The notes below the pieces were generated by a model. It made no database searches, was not told the origin of the DNA, and was given only the letters and a program-made list of their open reading frames with translations. The position numbers and the translations under genes are program-made. A stretch of DNA of 57,693 bases from CAKSEI01 sp964403505 (GTDB lineage Bacteria; Bacillota; Clostridia; Oscillospirales; CAG-272), in NCBI GenBank assembly GCA_964403505.1, contig CAYOFP010000013.1:1-57693 (forward strand), in the 5' to 3' direction. Every line of letters begins with the position of its first letter. Within the stretch, counting starts at the first letter, position 1. Positions 26,312 to 35,349 of the stretch are shown in pieces.

Positions 26312-26878
26312 ATGAAACAAAACGAAACCGAAAAAAGAATATACGGCTTCTTGTGCGAATTTATCAGGGAGAACGGATACTCGCCGACAGTGCGTGAGAT
26401 CGCATCCGCCTGCGGGATATCCTCGACGTCGACGGTACATTCCTATATAAAAAAACTGCGTGATAAAGGGCTCGTCACCTCACCCGATTTCAAAAAGCGT
26501 TCTCTGCGTACTGCAAATGACGGCAGAGTGCCGATCCTCGGCAGGGTAGCAGCCGGCACGCCGATCTATGCCGATGAGAATATTACCGGGTATATTCCCT
26601 CGCCCGAGCCGGGGTGCTTCGCCCTCGAGGTCCGGGGAGAGAGCATGATAAACTCAGGCATCAATAACGGTGATTACGTCATCGTCCGCCCGGGAAATAC
26701 AGCGGATGAGGGGGATATTATCGTGGCGCTGTTAGATGATGAGGCGACGGTAAAACGTTTCTTCCGTGAGAAGGACGGTTTTCGCCTGCAACCCGAAAAC
26801 GACACGATGGAGCCGATCTTTACAAAGGAGCTGCGTGTCCTCGGCCGTGTCATATACGTCGTGAGGTATGTAAAATGA
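26312..26878 (+). CDS. lexA: LexA repressor
   Basis: SOS repressor and self-cleaving serine protease. 188 residues from the ATG at 26312; a longer frame from 26282 starts inside the inverted-repeat element. The N-terminal winged-helix part has YSPTVREIASACGISSTSTVHSYI. The cleavage site is Ala81-Gly82 in VAAGTP, the catalytic serine is Ser111 in GESM, and the lysine is Lys148 in ATVKRF. The stop overlaps the next gene (ATGA). Usually lexA represses itself; no operator was seen here, perhaps because the MITE displaced it. Confidence 0.95.
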   Translation: MKQNETEKRIYGFLCEFIRENGYSPTVREIASACGISSTSTVHSYIKKLRDKGLVTSPDFKKRSLRTANDGRVPILGRVAAGTPIYADENITGYIPSPEPGCFALEVRGESMINSGINNGDYVIVRPGNTADEGDIIVALLDDEATVKRFFREKDGFRLQPENDTMEPIFTKELRVLGRVIYVVRYVK

Positions 26879-27567
26879 ATAAATGTCTGAAAACCTGCAT
26901 TACGCTGATGATATCGTCAACTTTACTCAGAAACTGTCTCGTATCGTCGTTATATGTATATCTTACCTATCGTTATTCATATATTGAATCGACCCCATTC
27001 GGCATTGTTACGAGTTTTTGCTCGTTTTTGTCCGATGTACTTGCTGCGGTGACAGTGTTTTCCATGCTTGCAGGGGTGTATACCCTCATCCGTGCAAAGC
27101 GCACGGCGGGAGCCGCCGTGTGTGCAGGGGTTTTCCTCATATGTAACATCGCAGGCGAAGCGCTCTCGCTGTTTTCAAACGGCGTTCTCGCACGTGCCGG
27201 GCTTTCCGATCTGACGTTCTCCATGTTTGAGGCCGTGATGCCGCAGATGCTTTTCTATGCCTTTCAGTCGTTTTTATCTGCCCTTGCGCTCGTTTTTTTC
27301 ACGTTTGTTTTTGCCTTTGCACTTCGTCCCGCCTCCGATAAAGCCACACGGCTTTTTGCGGTACTCAGTTATACGCTCGCCGCTCTTATTTCCCGTGGGA
27401 TCGAGACGTATTCGCTGGTCGCCGCCTTTGGCGCACCCGGGGATGTATATGAGGTCTTAAACCTTTTATATCCCTTTATCAGGCAGGGGGTTTTTGCCGT
27501 AGGCGGTTATTATTTGATGTTGATTTTGTCGAAATTATATGATAGAATATATCGTCATGAATATTAA
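26875..27567 (+). CDS. Unknown multi-pass membrane protein
   Basis: 230 residues, not recognised. About six hydrophobic segments are visible, for example near residues 8-30, 45-68, 80-100, 125-150, 162-180 and 200-220. The N-terminus has no cleavable signal peptide. The ATG overlaps the lexA stop by four bases and the 3' end overlaps the LtaS-like gene by 29 bases, so the three genes probably form one transcript. An envelope role is likely from the neighbour but not shown. Confidence 0.75.
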   Translation: MNKCLKTCITLMISSTLLRNCLVSSLYVYLTYRYSYIESTPFGIVTSFCSFLSDVLAAVTVFSMLAGVYTLIRAKRTAGAAVCAGVFLICNIAGEALSLFSNGVLARAGLSDLTFSMFEAVMPQMLFYAFQSFLSALALVFFTFVFAFALRPASDKATRLFAVLSYTLAALISRGIETYSLVAAFGAPGDVYEVLNLLYPFIRQGVFAVGGYYLMLILSKLYDRIYRHEY

Positions 27568-29452
27568 GAGTAAACTCAATGCGAGCGTATCGCAAAGAAA
27601 AAATACCGGATATGAGTTTGACAGGAAAAGTTTTGTCGCATCTGCGCTGACATTCCTGTCTTTTGTCGTTGTGAACTACTATGTCTGCCTTGCGACCGAG
27701 GCGATGAGGGATTTCCGGGCGGTGAATATCATCTTCACGGTTTTATGGTCTCTCTTTTTCTGTGCGGTGATATTTGTCCTGCCGCGCAGACTCTCCCGTG
27801 CGGTATACGGCGTATGGTATTTTACCCTGCTGATTTACGGCTTTGCGCAGTTTATCTATTTCAAGATATTTAATAAGCTCTTTTCCTTCACGGTCCTCTC
27901 GAACGCAGCCGAGGGCGCAGGTTATTTTGATACGCTGTTTCAGTATCTCGCACCGTGGCAGACGATATTCTTCATCCTGCTCATCGCGCTCGGCGTATAT
28001 ACGCTGTTATACATAAAGAATATCGTCCCGATGTCTGTCGTGACACGCATCTGCGCAATACCTGCACTTCTGTGCCTGCTTATCATATCTCAGCTCGCAC
28101 TTCCCCGTGTGTTAGGGGATAAAGCTGAGGCGGCGGTCTGGAACTCCTTTGAAGACCCCAGATATGTATACGATAATTATACCGATCCGCACAAGTGCAT
28201 CGGATATGTGGGTTATTATCAGTATCTGTCCATTGATTTCTACAACTGCTTTATCCGCGGACTGAAAGTCGACACGGAAGAACTGACGGAGCAAATCAAC
28301 GCATTTTTCGAGGATTATCCCTCGACCCACACGGAAAATGAGATGACAGGCATTTTCGAGGGCAAAAACGCAGTTATCATCATGCTCGAGAGCATGGACT
28401 ACTTAGCGATCAGTGAAAAAAACACGCCGACGATCTATAAAATGATGAATGAGGGTATCTCGTTTGATAATTATTACTCCTCTATCTTCGGCGACGGTGC
28501 GACATTCTCAAACGAGTTTGTCATGAATACGGGTATTTACTCACCCTCAAACGGCTCAGCCTCCTATCAGTATATCAAAAATCATTTTAACGAGAGCCTG
28601 CCGAATCTCTTTCACAGCGCAGGATACAGTGCAAATTCATTTCATAAGAACCACGGTTGGTTTTATAACAGAGAGCTTATGCACGGCGCATTCGGCTATT
28701 CGAGCTATAATACCTTCTACGATTACAGCGACGATACCGACACCGTCAATATCGATACCATGCTCACCGATACGCCCGAGCTTATGGAAAAGCTGTTTGG
28801 CGGTTTAGGTGATGAGGATCAGCCGTTTATGAGCTTTTTGATCACATACTCGGCGCACCTGCCGTATGATTTTGATGACGAGCTGTATGAGTACGCCCGT
28901 GATATATATCCGCAGGAAAACAACGTTCCGGGCGTGAGCGATGATATCATCGCTCTGCGTGCCAAGGCACGGATCACCGACGATATGCTTGCAAAGTTGC
29001 TCGAGGCGGCGGACGAGGATACTGTCTTTGTCTGTGTAGCGGATCATTTCTGCTACGGACTCGAGGAGGAGACCCTGAGTAAGTATAAGGGGGATATCTG
29101 GGCGCTCAGACAGCGCACGCCTTTCTTTATTTACTCGAAATCGTCCGATATGCCCTCCATGCAGGTGCATAAGCTTTGCTCGAATTCTGATTTTCTGCCG
29201 ACGGTCGCAAACCTCTTCGGCCTTGCAGTGCCCGATCATCTGCTCGGCAGTGATATCTTTGATGAAAATTACAAGGGATATGTCATATTCTCGAATTACT
29301 CGTGGCTGACTGACTTCGGATATTGGCAGGACGGTGAGATAGTAAAGGAATTCGGCGAGTATACAGAGGACGAGGTCGGAGAAATGATCTCTTATATGTA
29401 CCGCAGGATAAAAACGAATCAGAATATACTGACCGTTGATTACTATAAATAA
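27539..29452 (+). CDS. LtaS/MdoB-like phosphoglycerol transferase (membrane sulfatase fold)
   Basis: 637 residues. Five hydrophobic segments in the first 190 residues are followed by an extracellular sulfatase-type domain. Typical elements are NAVIIMLESMDYLAI (metal-binding Glu), DGATFSNEFVMNTG with the likely catalytic Thr near residue 321, FHKNHGWFYNR, and VADHFCYG (Asp-His). These fit lipoteichoic acid synthase or a related phosphoglycerol transferase; the exact polymer cannot be told. Two starts are possible (27539 or 27557) and neither has a good ribosome site, so translation may depend on the overlapping upstream gene. Confidence 0.88.
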   Translation: MIEYIVMNIKSKLNASVSQRKNTGYEFDRKSFVASALTFLSFVVVNYYVCLATEAMRDFRAVNIIFTVLWSLFFCAVIFVLPRRLSRAVYGVWYFTLLIYGFAQFIYFKIFNKLFSFTVLSNAAEGAGYFDTLFQYLAPWQTIFFILLIALGVYTLLYIKNIVPMSVVTRICAIPALLCLLIISQLALPRVLGDKAEAAVWNSFEDPRYVYDNYTDPHKCIGYVGYYQYLSIDFYNCFIRGLKVDTEELTEQINAFFEDYPSTHTENEMTGIFEGKNAVIIMLESMDYLAISEKNTPTIYKMMNEGISFDNYYSSIFGDGATFSNEFVMNTGIYSPSNGSASYQYIKNHFNESLPNLFHSAGYSANSFHKNHGWFYNRELMHGAFGYSSYNTFYDYSDDTDTVNIDTMLTDTPELMEKLFGGLGDEDQPFMSFLITYSAHLPYDFDDELYEYARDIYPQENNVPGVSDDIIALRAKARITDDMLAKLLEAADEDTVFVCVADHFCYGLEEETLSKYKGDIWALRQRTPFFIYSKSSDMPSMQVHKLCSNSDFLPTVANLFGLAVPDHLLGSDIFDENYKGYVIFSNYSWLTDFGYWQDGEIVKEFGEYTEDEVGEMISYMYRRIKTNQNILTVDYYK

Positions 29453-29486
29453 AACGCTGACTTGAAATCGGCGATTCAGAATGAAG

Positions 29487-29525
29487 AATGACTCCGTTTG
29501 TAAAACGGAGTCATTTTGATTTTTT
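29487..29525 (+). terminator. Terminator after the lexA-LtaS operon
   Basis: AATGACTCCGTTT pairs with AAACGGAGTCATT (29503-29515), 13 bp with a three-base loop, then TTGATTTTTT. Confidence 0.8.
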
Positions 29526-29532
29526 AAATTAA

Positions 29533-30816
29533 TTAAAACTGTGAAGCAAATTCCTTGATATTGATGAGCCTGCCGCCCTCGAGACGGGACTGCTCTGCCG
29601 CCATGGCCATAACGTGGCTTTCGACCGATTTATCGATCGAGGTAAGTGCAGCTCCTGCGTCCTTTTCGCCTGCGACGATCTCGAACAGGTCGCAGACGAG
29701 GCGCTTATCTCCGCCGCCGTGACCGCTGAAGTCTTCTGCGAGCTTGAAAACATCGATGAGCTCGTCGTCCGTGTCACCCAGACCGTTGAACACACGCACG
29801 TTGATCGTGCCTTTGTCCATATTACCCTCGATCATACCGCGGGTGCCGAGCACGCGCAGGTCGCGTCCGCCGACGGTAAATGCGCTCATGACAAAATTGA
29901 TGATAACACCGTTTTCCATGTTCATCTGTACCATCTGATGGTCGACGACGTTGTTGTCGCAGTGGTAAACGCATCTGCCGTAGGGGCTGGTCTTCAGCGT
30001 TTCCATCATTTTCTCCTCGGTCGCATGCTCGAGCACGATGTTGACCGGCCATGCGGTCTCGCCCTTGCGGATCTTGGAGATATAATACTTGACTGCGCTG
30101 TACGGGCAGCTCTCGTTTAAAGAGCAGTCGACGCAGCGCTCTGCTGCACTCTCGGGTGCACGGTCTGTGCGGAACTCCTTGAGTCCGCCGATCGAGCTGA
30201 CGCTCGTGCAGTCGCTGCCGGCAAGCCAGGTAAGGATATCCATATCATGGCAGGACTTCGCTAAGATCATCGGGCTGGTCTCTTCGGAATTGCGCCAGTT
30301 TCCGCGTACGAACGAGTGCGCCTGATGCCAATAGCCGACCTCCTCCATCGCCTGGATCGCAACGATGTCGCCGATCTTTCCGGAATTCATTACCTGCTTC
30401 AGGGTCGAATAGAAGGGCGTGTACCGCAGGACGTGGCAGACAACGACCTTACGCCCGAGTGCATTCGCACGTTCTGCTATCTTCTTACACTCAGTAAGAT
30501 TCGGGGAGATAGGCTTTTCGAGCAGCAGGTCGTAGCCGCGCTCGAGCGCAGCCATCGCGTGTGGGAAATGCTGCTGGTCCATCGTGCAGATGAACATCAC
30601 GTCGGCGAGCTTGGGCAGAGCGAGCATCTGCTCGGCGCTCTCGAAGCATCCCTTCTCCGGCACGCCGTATCTCTCTGCGACTTCACGCACCTTTTCGGGG
30701 ATAGGATCGGCGATCGCAACAATTTTCATTTTGTCGGGAAAATTCTCCTGCACATGGGCATAACAGTCCTTGCCTCTGCCGCCTAAGCCTGCGATCGCAA
30801 CTGTAATCTGTTTCAT
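29533..30816 (-). CDS. Gfo/Idh/MocA-family oxidoreductase
   Basis: 427 residues; NAD(P)-dependent sugar or cyclitol oxidoreductase family. The N-terminal Rossmann fold begins VAIAGLGGRGKDCYAHV, followed by VMFICTMDQQHFPHAMAAL and LLEKPISPNLTECKKI with the EKP motif. The C-terminal part includes CHDMDILTWLAG. The cysteine-containing stretch CVDCSLNESCPYSAVKYY is seen in some clostridial members. It stands alone with its own promoter, so the substrate cannot be inferred. GAGGT lies before the ATG. Confidence 0.9.
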   Translation of the reverse strand: MKQITVAIAGLGGRGKDCYAHVQENFPDKMKIVAIADPIPEKVREVAERYGVPEKGCFESAEQMLALPKLADVMFICTMDQQHFPHAMAALERGYDLLLEKPISPNLTECKKIAERANALGRKVVVCHVLRYTPFYSTLKQVMNSGKIGDIVAIQAMEEVGYWHQAHSFVRGNWRNSEETSPMILAKSCHDMDILTWLAGSDCTSVSSIGGLKEFRTDRAPESAAERCVDCSLNESCPYSAVKYYISKIRKGETAWPVNIVLEHATEEKMMETLKTSPYGRCVYHCDNNVVDHQMVQMNMENGVIINFVMSAFTVGGRDLRVLGTRGMIEGNMDKGTINVRVFNGLGDTDDELIDVFKLAEDFSGHGGGDKRLVCDLFEIVAGEKDAGAALTSIDKSVESHVMAMAAEQSRLEGGRLINIKEFASQF

Positions 30817-30850
30817 AATTATTTACCTCATAATGGAATGAATTGAAATA

Positions 30851-30879
30851 ATTCTAACATACTTTTGCGCATCTGTCAA
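30851..30879 (-). promoter_or_regulatory. Promoter of the Gfo/Idh gene
   Basis: Leftward TTGACA (30874-30879), 17-base spacer, TAGAAT (30851-30856), about 35 bases before the start codon. Confidence 0.8.
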
Positions 30880-30907
30880 ATAGAAATATGATTCTATAAA
30901 AAAGAAA

Positions 30908-30943
30908 AAACGCTGATTATTATTGAACTAAAAATCAGCGTTT
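30908..30943 (-). terminator. Terminator after the exonuclease gene
   Basis: AAACGCTGATT and AATCAGCGTTT form an 11-bp stem. Read leftward, it continues into TTTCTTTTTT. Confidence 0.75.
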
Positions 30944-30966
30944 GATTTATTTTCAGGGAGAGCTTT

Positions 30967-31917
30967 TTACCTGTTCGCTTTGCGTGAGAGCGCCTTGGAT
31001 TCTATCCGGTTGTAATATTCCTTTAGCCGGGGCGTGCCGGGGTATACCATCCGTGTGGCGGTAAACGTCCCGTCCTCTTCCTTTGTGAGCTTCACTCTGA
31101 TGAAGAATTTCTTATGGTCACGGCATCTGCAGAGCGCAACCTTTTTGTCAGGCGTCTGGCTGACGAACATATCAAAGTCCATCGGGAGGGCGCACACCGG
31201 GCAGGGGATAAGGGATATCTCGTCGGAGTGTATCGCCTCGCTCCTCGTTGCAAATCCGTAAGCGACAAAATCCTCCGCCACTTTTCTCGGAAAGAGCGCT
31301 TTCTTTCTGATGCTGTCGATATGCTCGTAATGCCGACGGGGCTTCGTCTCGTTCGGGTAGTCGGCGATTCCTTTTTCCATATCTAATTTTGCGCAGATAA
31401 GTGCGGTATGGTAGGCATCTGCGAGGGCGTCATGCTCGGGCATCTGCTTCTCGATACCGAGCAGGTCGCATGCGTCGGAAAGTGCCCACTGCTTCGCCTC
31501 GACGTCGAGCTGTGCGGTAAAAAACTGCTGGAGGTTGTAGGACGACGGGATGATATCGGTCTTCATCCCGTGTGCGAGGAAATTATCGCACATCATGGGG
31601 AGGTCGTCAGGCCCCCATGTCAGAAAAGCGCAGTCATCGCCGCAAAAGGCGAAAAACTCACTGATCGCCGTCTCGAAATCGGGCGCTCCTCTCAGCGTCT
31701 CTTCGGTTATTTTCGTTATTTTCTTAACATACGGCTGCATTTTCGAGTAAAAAGTCGGCTTTATGTATGTTTTATAAGTGCCTGCCGGGGTAAAATCGTC
31801 CCTTAGCTTGACCGCACCGATTTCTATGATTTCCCCCACAAGGGCAAACGGACAGTAATACGGGCGGCAATTCACCGGCGGCTGATTCCATTCCAAATCA
31901 AGTACAATATACGTCAT
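30967..31917 (-). CDS. DEDDh 3'-5' exonuclease, ERI-1/KapD-like
   Basis: 316 residues. The first exonuclease motif is YIVLDLEWNQ (Asp and Glu). FLTWGPDDLPMMCDN supplies motif II, and EHDALADAYHT gives the histidine-aspartate of motif III, so all acidic residues are kept. This matches the ERI-1/KapD branch of the DnaQ-like fold rather than a polymerase proofreading subunit. A C-terminal region of about 120 residues carries CPVC and CRCRDH, a possible zinc knuckle. The natural substrate is not known from sequence. Confidence 0.85.
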   Translation of the reverse strand: MTYIVLDLEWNQPPVNCRPYYCPFALVGEIIEIGAVKLRDDFTPAGTYKTYIKPTFYSKMQPYVKKITKITEETLRGAPDFETAISEFFAFCGDDCAFLTWGPDDLPMMCDNFLAHGMKTDIIPSSYNLQQFFTAQLDVEAKQWALSDACDLLGIEKQMPEHDALADAYHTALICAKLDMEKGIADYPNETKPRRHYEHIDSIRKKALFPRKVAEDFVAYGFATRSEAIHSDEISLIPCPVCALPMDFDMFVSQTPDKKVALCRCRDHKKFFIRVKLTKEEDGTFTATRMVYPGTPRLKEYYNRIESKALSRKANR

Positions 31918-32017
31918 TTATAATCTCCATTGTTATATTGTACTATAGGAACGGATTTTTTTCAAGCCATATTCAGAGAATTAAACAAAAAATAAAAATA
32001 TCCGGGATACACTTCTT

Positions 32018-32090
32018 TGATATAACCCCCATAGTCTAGTCTTGAAATTTTTTGTTTTTTCAAGTGTCTACTCTATGGGGATTATATCAA
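32018..32090. repeat. Long imperfect palindrome downstream of spoIIE
   Basis: TTGATATAA-CCCCCATAG on the left mirrors CTATGGGG-ATTATATCAA on the right with few mismatches; further short pairs (CTTGAAA with TTTTTTCAAG) continue inward. The total arm is about 30 bases. It lies 25 bases past the spoIIE stop and about 100 bases upstream of the exonuclease gene, and could end spoIIE transcription. Confidence 0.6.
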
Positions 32091-32114
32091 CGAGCGGTCG
32101 GGTAAAATCATTTG

Positions 32115-34193
32115 TTAACCCTGCGATTCCCGTTTGATTTTCACGCAGATGACCGAGGCGTCGTCACGGTAGGAATATTTTCTCTGCGCATGGGCGAGCA
32201 CTTTTTGTGCGACCTCGGCGCAGTCGCCGGTGATGGTACGGATACACTCGCTCTGATTTTCCTCCCCGTCGTCCGCTCCGTCCGAGCACATGATGACGGT
32301 GTCGCCGTCTTCAACTGAAAAGGTGATTTTTTCTGCGTGCACTTCGCTGATGATGCCCACGGGGCAGGAGGCGCTCGTTATACGGTAGGAGCTGCCGCCT
32401 CTCACGATATACGAGGGCGCACCGCCGCCCTTGATGAAATACGCCCGTCCCGAGTACAGGTCAATTTTCAGCATGTCCACCGTAGCAAAGCACTCATATC
32501 CTTTGCCCCGTAAAAAGGTATTCAGCATATCAAGCGTGAGGGAGGGATCGTTGCCGCCCTCGAGCATCTTTTCTATAAAAACACAGCAGATGCGGGCCGC
32601 TACCGCCGCATCCCTGCCGCTTCCCATGCCGTCGCACAGCAGGGCGTAGAAATTACCGTCTGTATCATAAAAACAGCATAACGAATCGCCGCTTATCTTT
32701 TCGCCCCGTTTGGCGCTCTGCGCATTGGAATACTCGCAGGAATAGGTGGGCAGAGAGCGCAATACCATCGTGCACCCGCCGTCGTCATATGTGAATTCGG
32801 GTGCGGAAAAGCGCATGGCGCTGATATTCCCGATGCGGCGCATGAGTGCATCCGCCCGTTTTTGCGCAAAGGCGGGCGAGATGCCGCATACCGAGACCGT
32901 GCGGCGTGTGGTGCCGGATACGAAGATATATCTGCACCGTACGCCCGATACTGCGAGCGCCGCACGGATCTTCTTTTCGAGTCCGTCGTCACGCACATCG
33001 TCCGACGCCGATACTGCGTTTTTTATCAGCCCTGCGACAGACTCATAGTCTGAGGCAAAGGTCTTTGTCATATCACGTGCAGCGTCATACGACGGACTCT
33101 CGCTCATGCGCTCCGACATGCCGTAAAAAATGGAGGAGAGGGTGTGCAGCGCTCCCGATACTGCCGACAGACGGTCGGCAGTGACCCGGTTTTTCTCAGC
33201 CTCCCGTGCCGCCTCCTCGAGCGCAGACTCCCCCTGCGATGCGCCGAAGATATCGATCGAGCCTGCTACGCCGAATTTGTGCAAAGGCGCATATAATACA
33301 GAGGCAAATGCGATGTCGGGCAGGAAATACCGCACGGCATATGCCCCCTCGGTAAATGAGGCGTATATCATACACCCGACGGCGGATGCGCCCACGGCGA
33401 TCATGGGATTTTTCCTCAGTCTGCCTGCGATCAACCCGGAGATCGCAAAGGACGGCGCATACAGTACATTTACTCCCATGCCGAAAAGCACTCCTGCCGC
33501 ACATCCGCGCAGAGCGCCTCCCGAAAAAGCGATAAACACCGTCACGATAAAGCCGATGATATATCCCGGGGACAGGGAAAACACCGTCACACCGGCAAGC
33601 GAACAGCCGATGCCGTACACGGCGAGGAAAATGCCCGTCTCATACGAGGGAGTATAGGCACGTTCCATTCCGAAAATGCAGGAAAAACACCAGGTACAGA
33701 GCACGCATGCGCCGATATCGACGAGTCTTATCGCGATATCCCCTGCTCCGCTTCCCCCGAACGCAAAGGAAAGCACCGAGTAAAATGCCATGCTGACGCC
33801 CGAGATGAGCGTGCGGATCTTTATGTCTTCATTTGCCGCCGTCCATTTGCGCACAGCGAGCCGCACAAAAAGGGCAAATGAGTAAATCGCCGGGAGAATG
33901 ACGTGCCCTTTTACGAGCGCGCCGAGACATGCGCCGACCGTGACGAGCGCAAGATAGCTGTCACATCCGCACACCACCGAAAGTCCGAACGGCATGAGCG
34001 CGCCCATTGCGATCGCTCCGCCCGCACCGAAGGCTGCGGCGAAATACACCGCAGCCTTAATGAGTGCGCGGCGTTTTTCGTCGATGATCAGCTTTATTTC
34101 CCCGTCTTCTTTTCCGTTTCTCCCTAAAAATAATCCGAGCCCTTTTGCGAGCCTGTCCCCGAACAGTCTGTTATCCGCTTCGTTATGCATCAT
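32115..34193 (-). CDS. spoIIE: Stage II sporulation protein E
   Basis: Membrane-bound PP2C-type phosphatase that activates sigma-F in the forespore and helps place the polar septum. About 692 residues. Roughly ten hydrophobic segments between residues 40 and 300 are followed by a linker and a C-terminal PP2C domain with DGMGSGRDAA, GYECFATVDMLKIDL, GGGAPSYI and MCSDGADDG, the metal-binding aspartates. Somewhat shorter than the roughly 800-residue Bacillus protein. The start is taken as the ATG at 34193, which has AGGGTG upstream; an ATG at 34205 would add four residues. It shows the organism can form, or descends from, spores. Confidence 0.92.
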   Translation of the reverse strand: MMHNEADNRLFGDRLAKGLGLFLGRNGKEDGEIKLIIDEKRRALIKAAVYFAAAFGAGGAIAMGALMPFGLSVVCGCDSYLALVTVGACLGALVKGHVILPAIYSFALFVRLAVRKWTAANEDIKIRTLISGVSMAFYSVLSFAFGGSGAGDIAIRLVDIGACVLCTWCFSCIFGMERAYTPSYETGIFLAVYGIGCSLAGVTVFSLSPGYIIGFIVTVFIAFSGGALRGCAAGVLFGMGVNVLYAPSFAISGLIAGRLRKNPMIAVGASAVGCMIYASFTEGAYAVRYFLPDIAFASVLYAPLHKFGVAGSIDIFGASQGESALEEAAREAEKNRVTADRLSAVSGALHTLSSIFYGMSERMSESPSYDAARDMTKTFASDYESVAGLIKNAVSASDDVRDDGLEKKIRAALAVSGVRCRYIFVSGTTRRTVSVCGISPAFAQKRADALMRRIGNISAMRFSAPEFTYDDGGCTMVLRSLPTYSCEYSNAQSAKRGEKISGDSLCCFYDTDGNFYALLCDGMGSGRDAAVAARICCVFIEKMLEGGNDPSLTLDMLNTFLRGKGYECFATVDMLKIDLYSGRAYFIKGGGAPSYIVRGGSSYRITSASCPVGIISEVHAEKITFSVEDGDTVIMCSDGADDGEENQSECIRTITGDCAEVAQKVLAHAQRKYSYRDDASVICVKIKRESQG

Positions 34194-34254
34194 ATTCACC
34201 CTCATTATTTTAGCTTATAAAAAATGTGAAATGTGTCATAATATGATATGAAGG

Positions 34255-34283
34255 TTTACATTTCAAAAGAAATGTGATAAAAT
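34255..34283 (+). promoter_or_regulatory. Promoter of the HMA-thyX pair with a palindrome in the spacer
   Basis: TTTACA (34255-34260), 17 bases, TAAAAT (34278-34283). The spacer contains ACATTTC-AAAA-GAAATGT (34258-34275), a perfect 7-bp inverted repeat that overlaps the -35 end, a good position for a repressor site. Confidence 0.65.
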
Positions 34284-34313
34284 AGAGTAAATATACAAAA
34301 GGAGATGATACAG

Positions 34314-34496
34314 ATGGAGATAAAGATTAAAGGCATGAAATGCCCGCACTGCGCTGCTTCTGTCGAAAAGGCACTCGAGAAGGCAGGCGGCAAGGAGATA
34401 CGGGTCGACCTCGAGAATAAGTGCGCTTATGTCACAAGCGACGACGAAGCGGCGATGAAAAAAGCCGTGACAGACGCCGGATATGAGGTAGAATAA
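34314..34496 (+). CDS. Heavy-metal-associated (HMA) domain protein, CopZ-like
   Basis: 60 residues forming one HMA domain. The metal-binding motif is GMKCPHC (Cys10 and Cys13), near the N-terminus, and the C-terminus ends AVTDAGYEVE, as in copper chaperones. The start is the ATG at 34314, with GGAG nine bases upstream; an ATG at 34305 overlaps that GGAG. No copper ATPase or copper regulator lies nearby. It abuts thyX with no gap, and the pairing is unexplained. Confidence 0.9.
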   Translation: MEIKIKGMKCPHCAASVEKALEKAGGKEIRVDLENKCAYVTSDDEAAMKKAVTDAGYEVE

Positions 34497-35258
34497 ATGC
34501 GAGTCGAGCTTTTGACCTATACTCCCGATGCGGAAAAGATGGTCGCCGCCGCCGCAAAGCTCTGCTATGCGAAAAGCGATATCGGCACGCTGACTGACAG
34601 CCTGACGCCCGAGAGGACCGAGAGCTTTTTGCAGATGCTCTCCGACCTCGGGCATGAGAGCCCGATCGAGCATGCGAGCTTTACTTTCGGCATAGAGGGC
34701 GTCTCACGCACTCTGCTCGCTCAGATAACGAGGCACAGACTCGCCTCCTTCTCGGTGCAGAGCCAGAGATATGTCGAGAAAAATAATTTTGAATACATAC
34801 TGCCTCCGGCGATCGACGCTATCCCCGAGGCGAGAGAGGAATTCATCCGCGCCATGGAGGAGGATGCGCTCCACTATGACAGCTTGCGCGAAAAGCTCAA
34901 AAAAGGTCACTGCGAGCGTATGATAAAGGAGGGCATGTCCCCCGAGGCGGCTGAAAAGGCGGCAGGTAAGATGGCAAATGAGGACGCACGCTTCGTCCTG
35001 CCGAACGCCTGCGACACACGCATGATCGTAACGATGAACGCACGCTCTCTGCATAATTTCTTCCGCCTGCGCTGCTGTAACCGTGCACAGTGGGAGATAC
35101 GGGAGCTTGCATGGGAGATGCTCGCTTTAGTCAAGGGCGTCTGCCCCACACTCTTCCGGACTGCAGGCCCCGCCTGCGCCGCCGGCGCCTGCGCCGAGGG
35201 CAAAATGTCCTGCGGCAAGGCCAAAGAGATCCGTGAGAAGATAAAGAGCATGGAATAA
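34497..35258 (+). CDS. thyX: FAD-dependent thymidylate synthase
   Basis: Makes dTMP from dUMP using methylene-THF and FADH2. 253 residues. The ThyX signature R-H-R-x7-S-x-R is seen in RHRLASFSVQSQR. Other segments are HESPIEHASFTF, LPNACDTRMIVTMNARSLHNFFRLR and CNRAQWEIRELA. The C-terminal tail is cysteine-rich (CAAGACAEGKMSCGK), as in many clostridial members. The start codon directly follows the stop of the HMA gene. Confidence 0.96.
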   Translation: MRVELLTYTPDAEKMVAAAAKLCYAKSDIGTLTDSLTPERTESFLQMLSDLGHESPIEHASFTFGIEGVSRTLLAQITRHRLASFSVQSQRYVEKNNFEYILPPAIDAIPEAREEFIRAMEEDALHYDSLREKLKKGHCERMIKEGMSPEAAEKAAGKMANEDARFVLPNACDTRMIVTMNARSLHNFFRLRCCNRAQWEIRELAWEMLALVKGVCPTLFRTAGPACAAGACAEGKMSCGKAKEIREKIKSME

Positions 35259-35264
35259 AAATAT

Positions 35265-35294
35265 ATGCACCCCTTAATGGGGTGCATAGTTTTA
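35265..35294 (+). terminator. Terminator after thyX
   Basis: ATGCACCCC and GGGGTGCAT form a 9-bp stem with loop TTAAT, followed by AGTTTTAT. Confidence 0.8.
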
Positions 35295-35349
35295 TTTGCA
35301 AAACGGCGTAAAAGCAGTAAATCCGGTATGCCGGTCACACGAATTGCAT

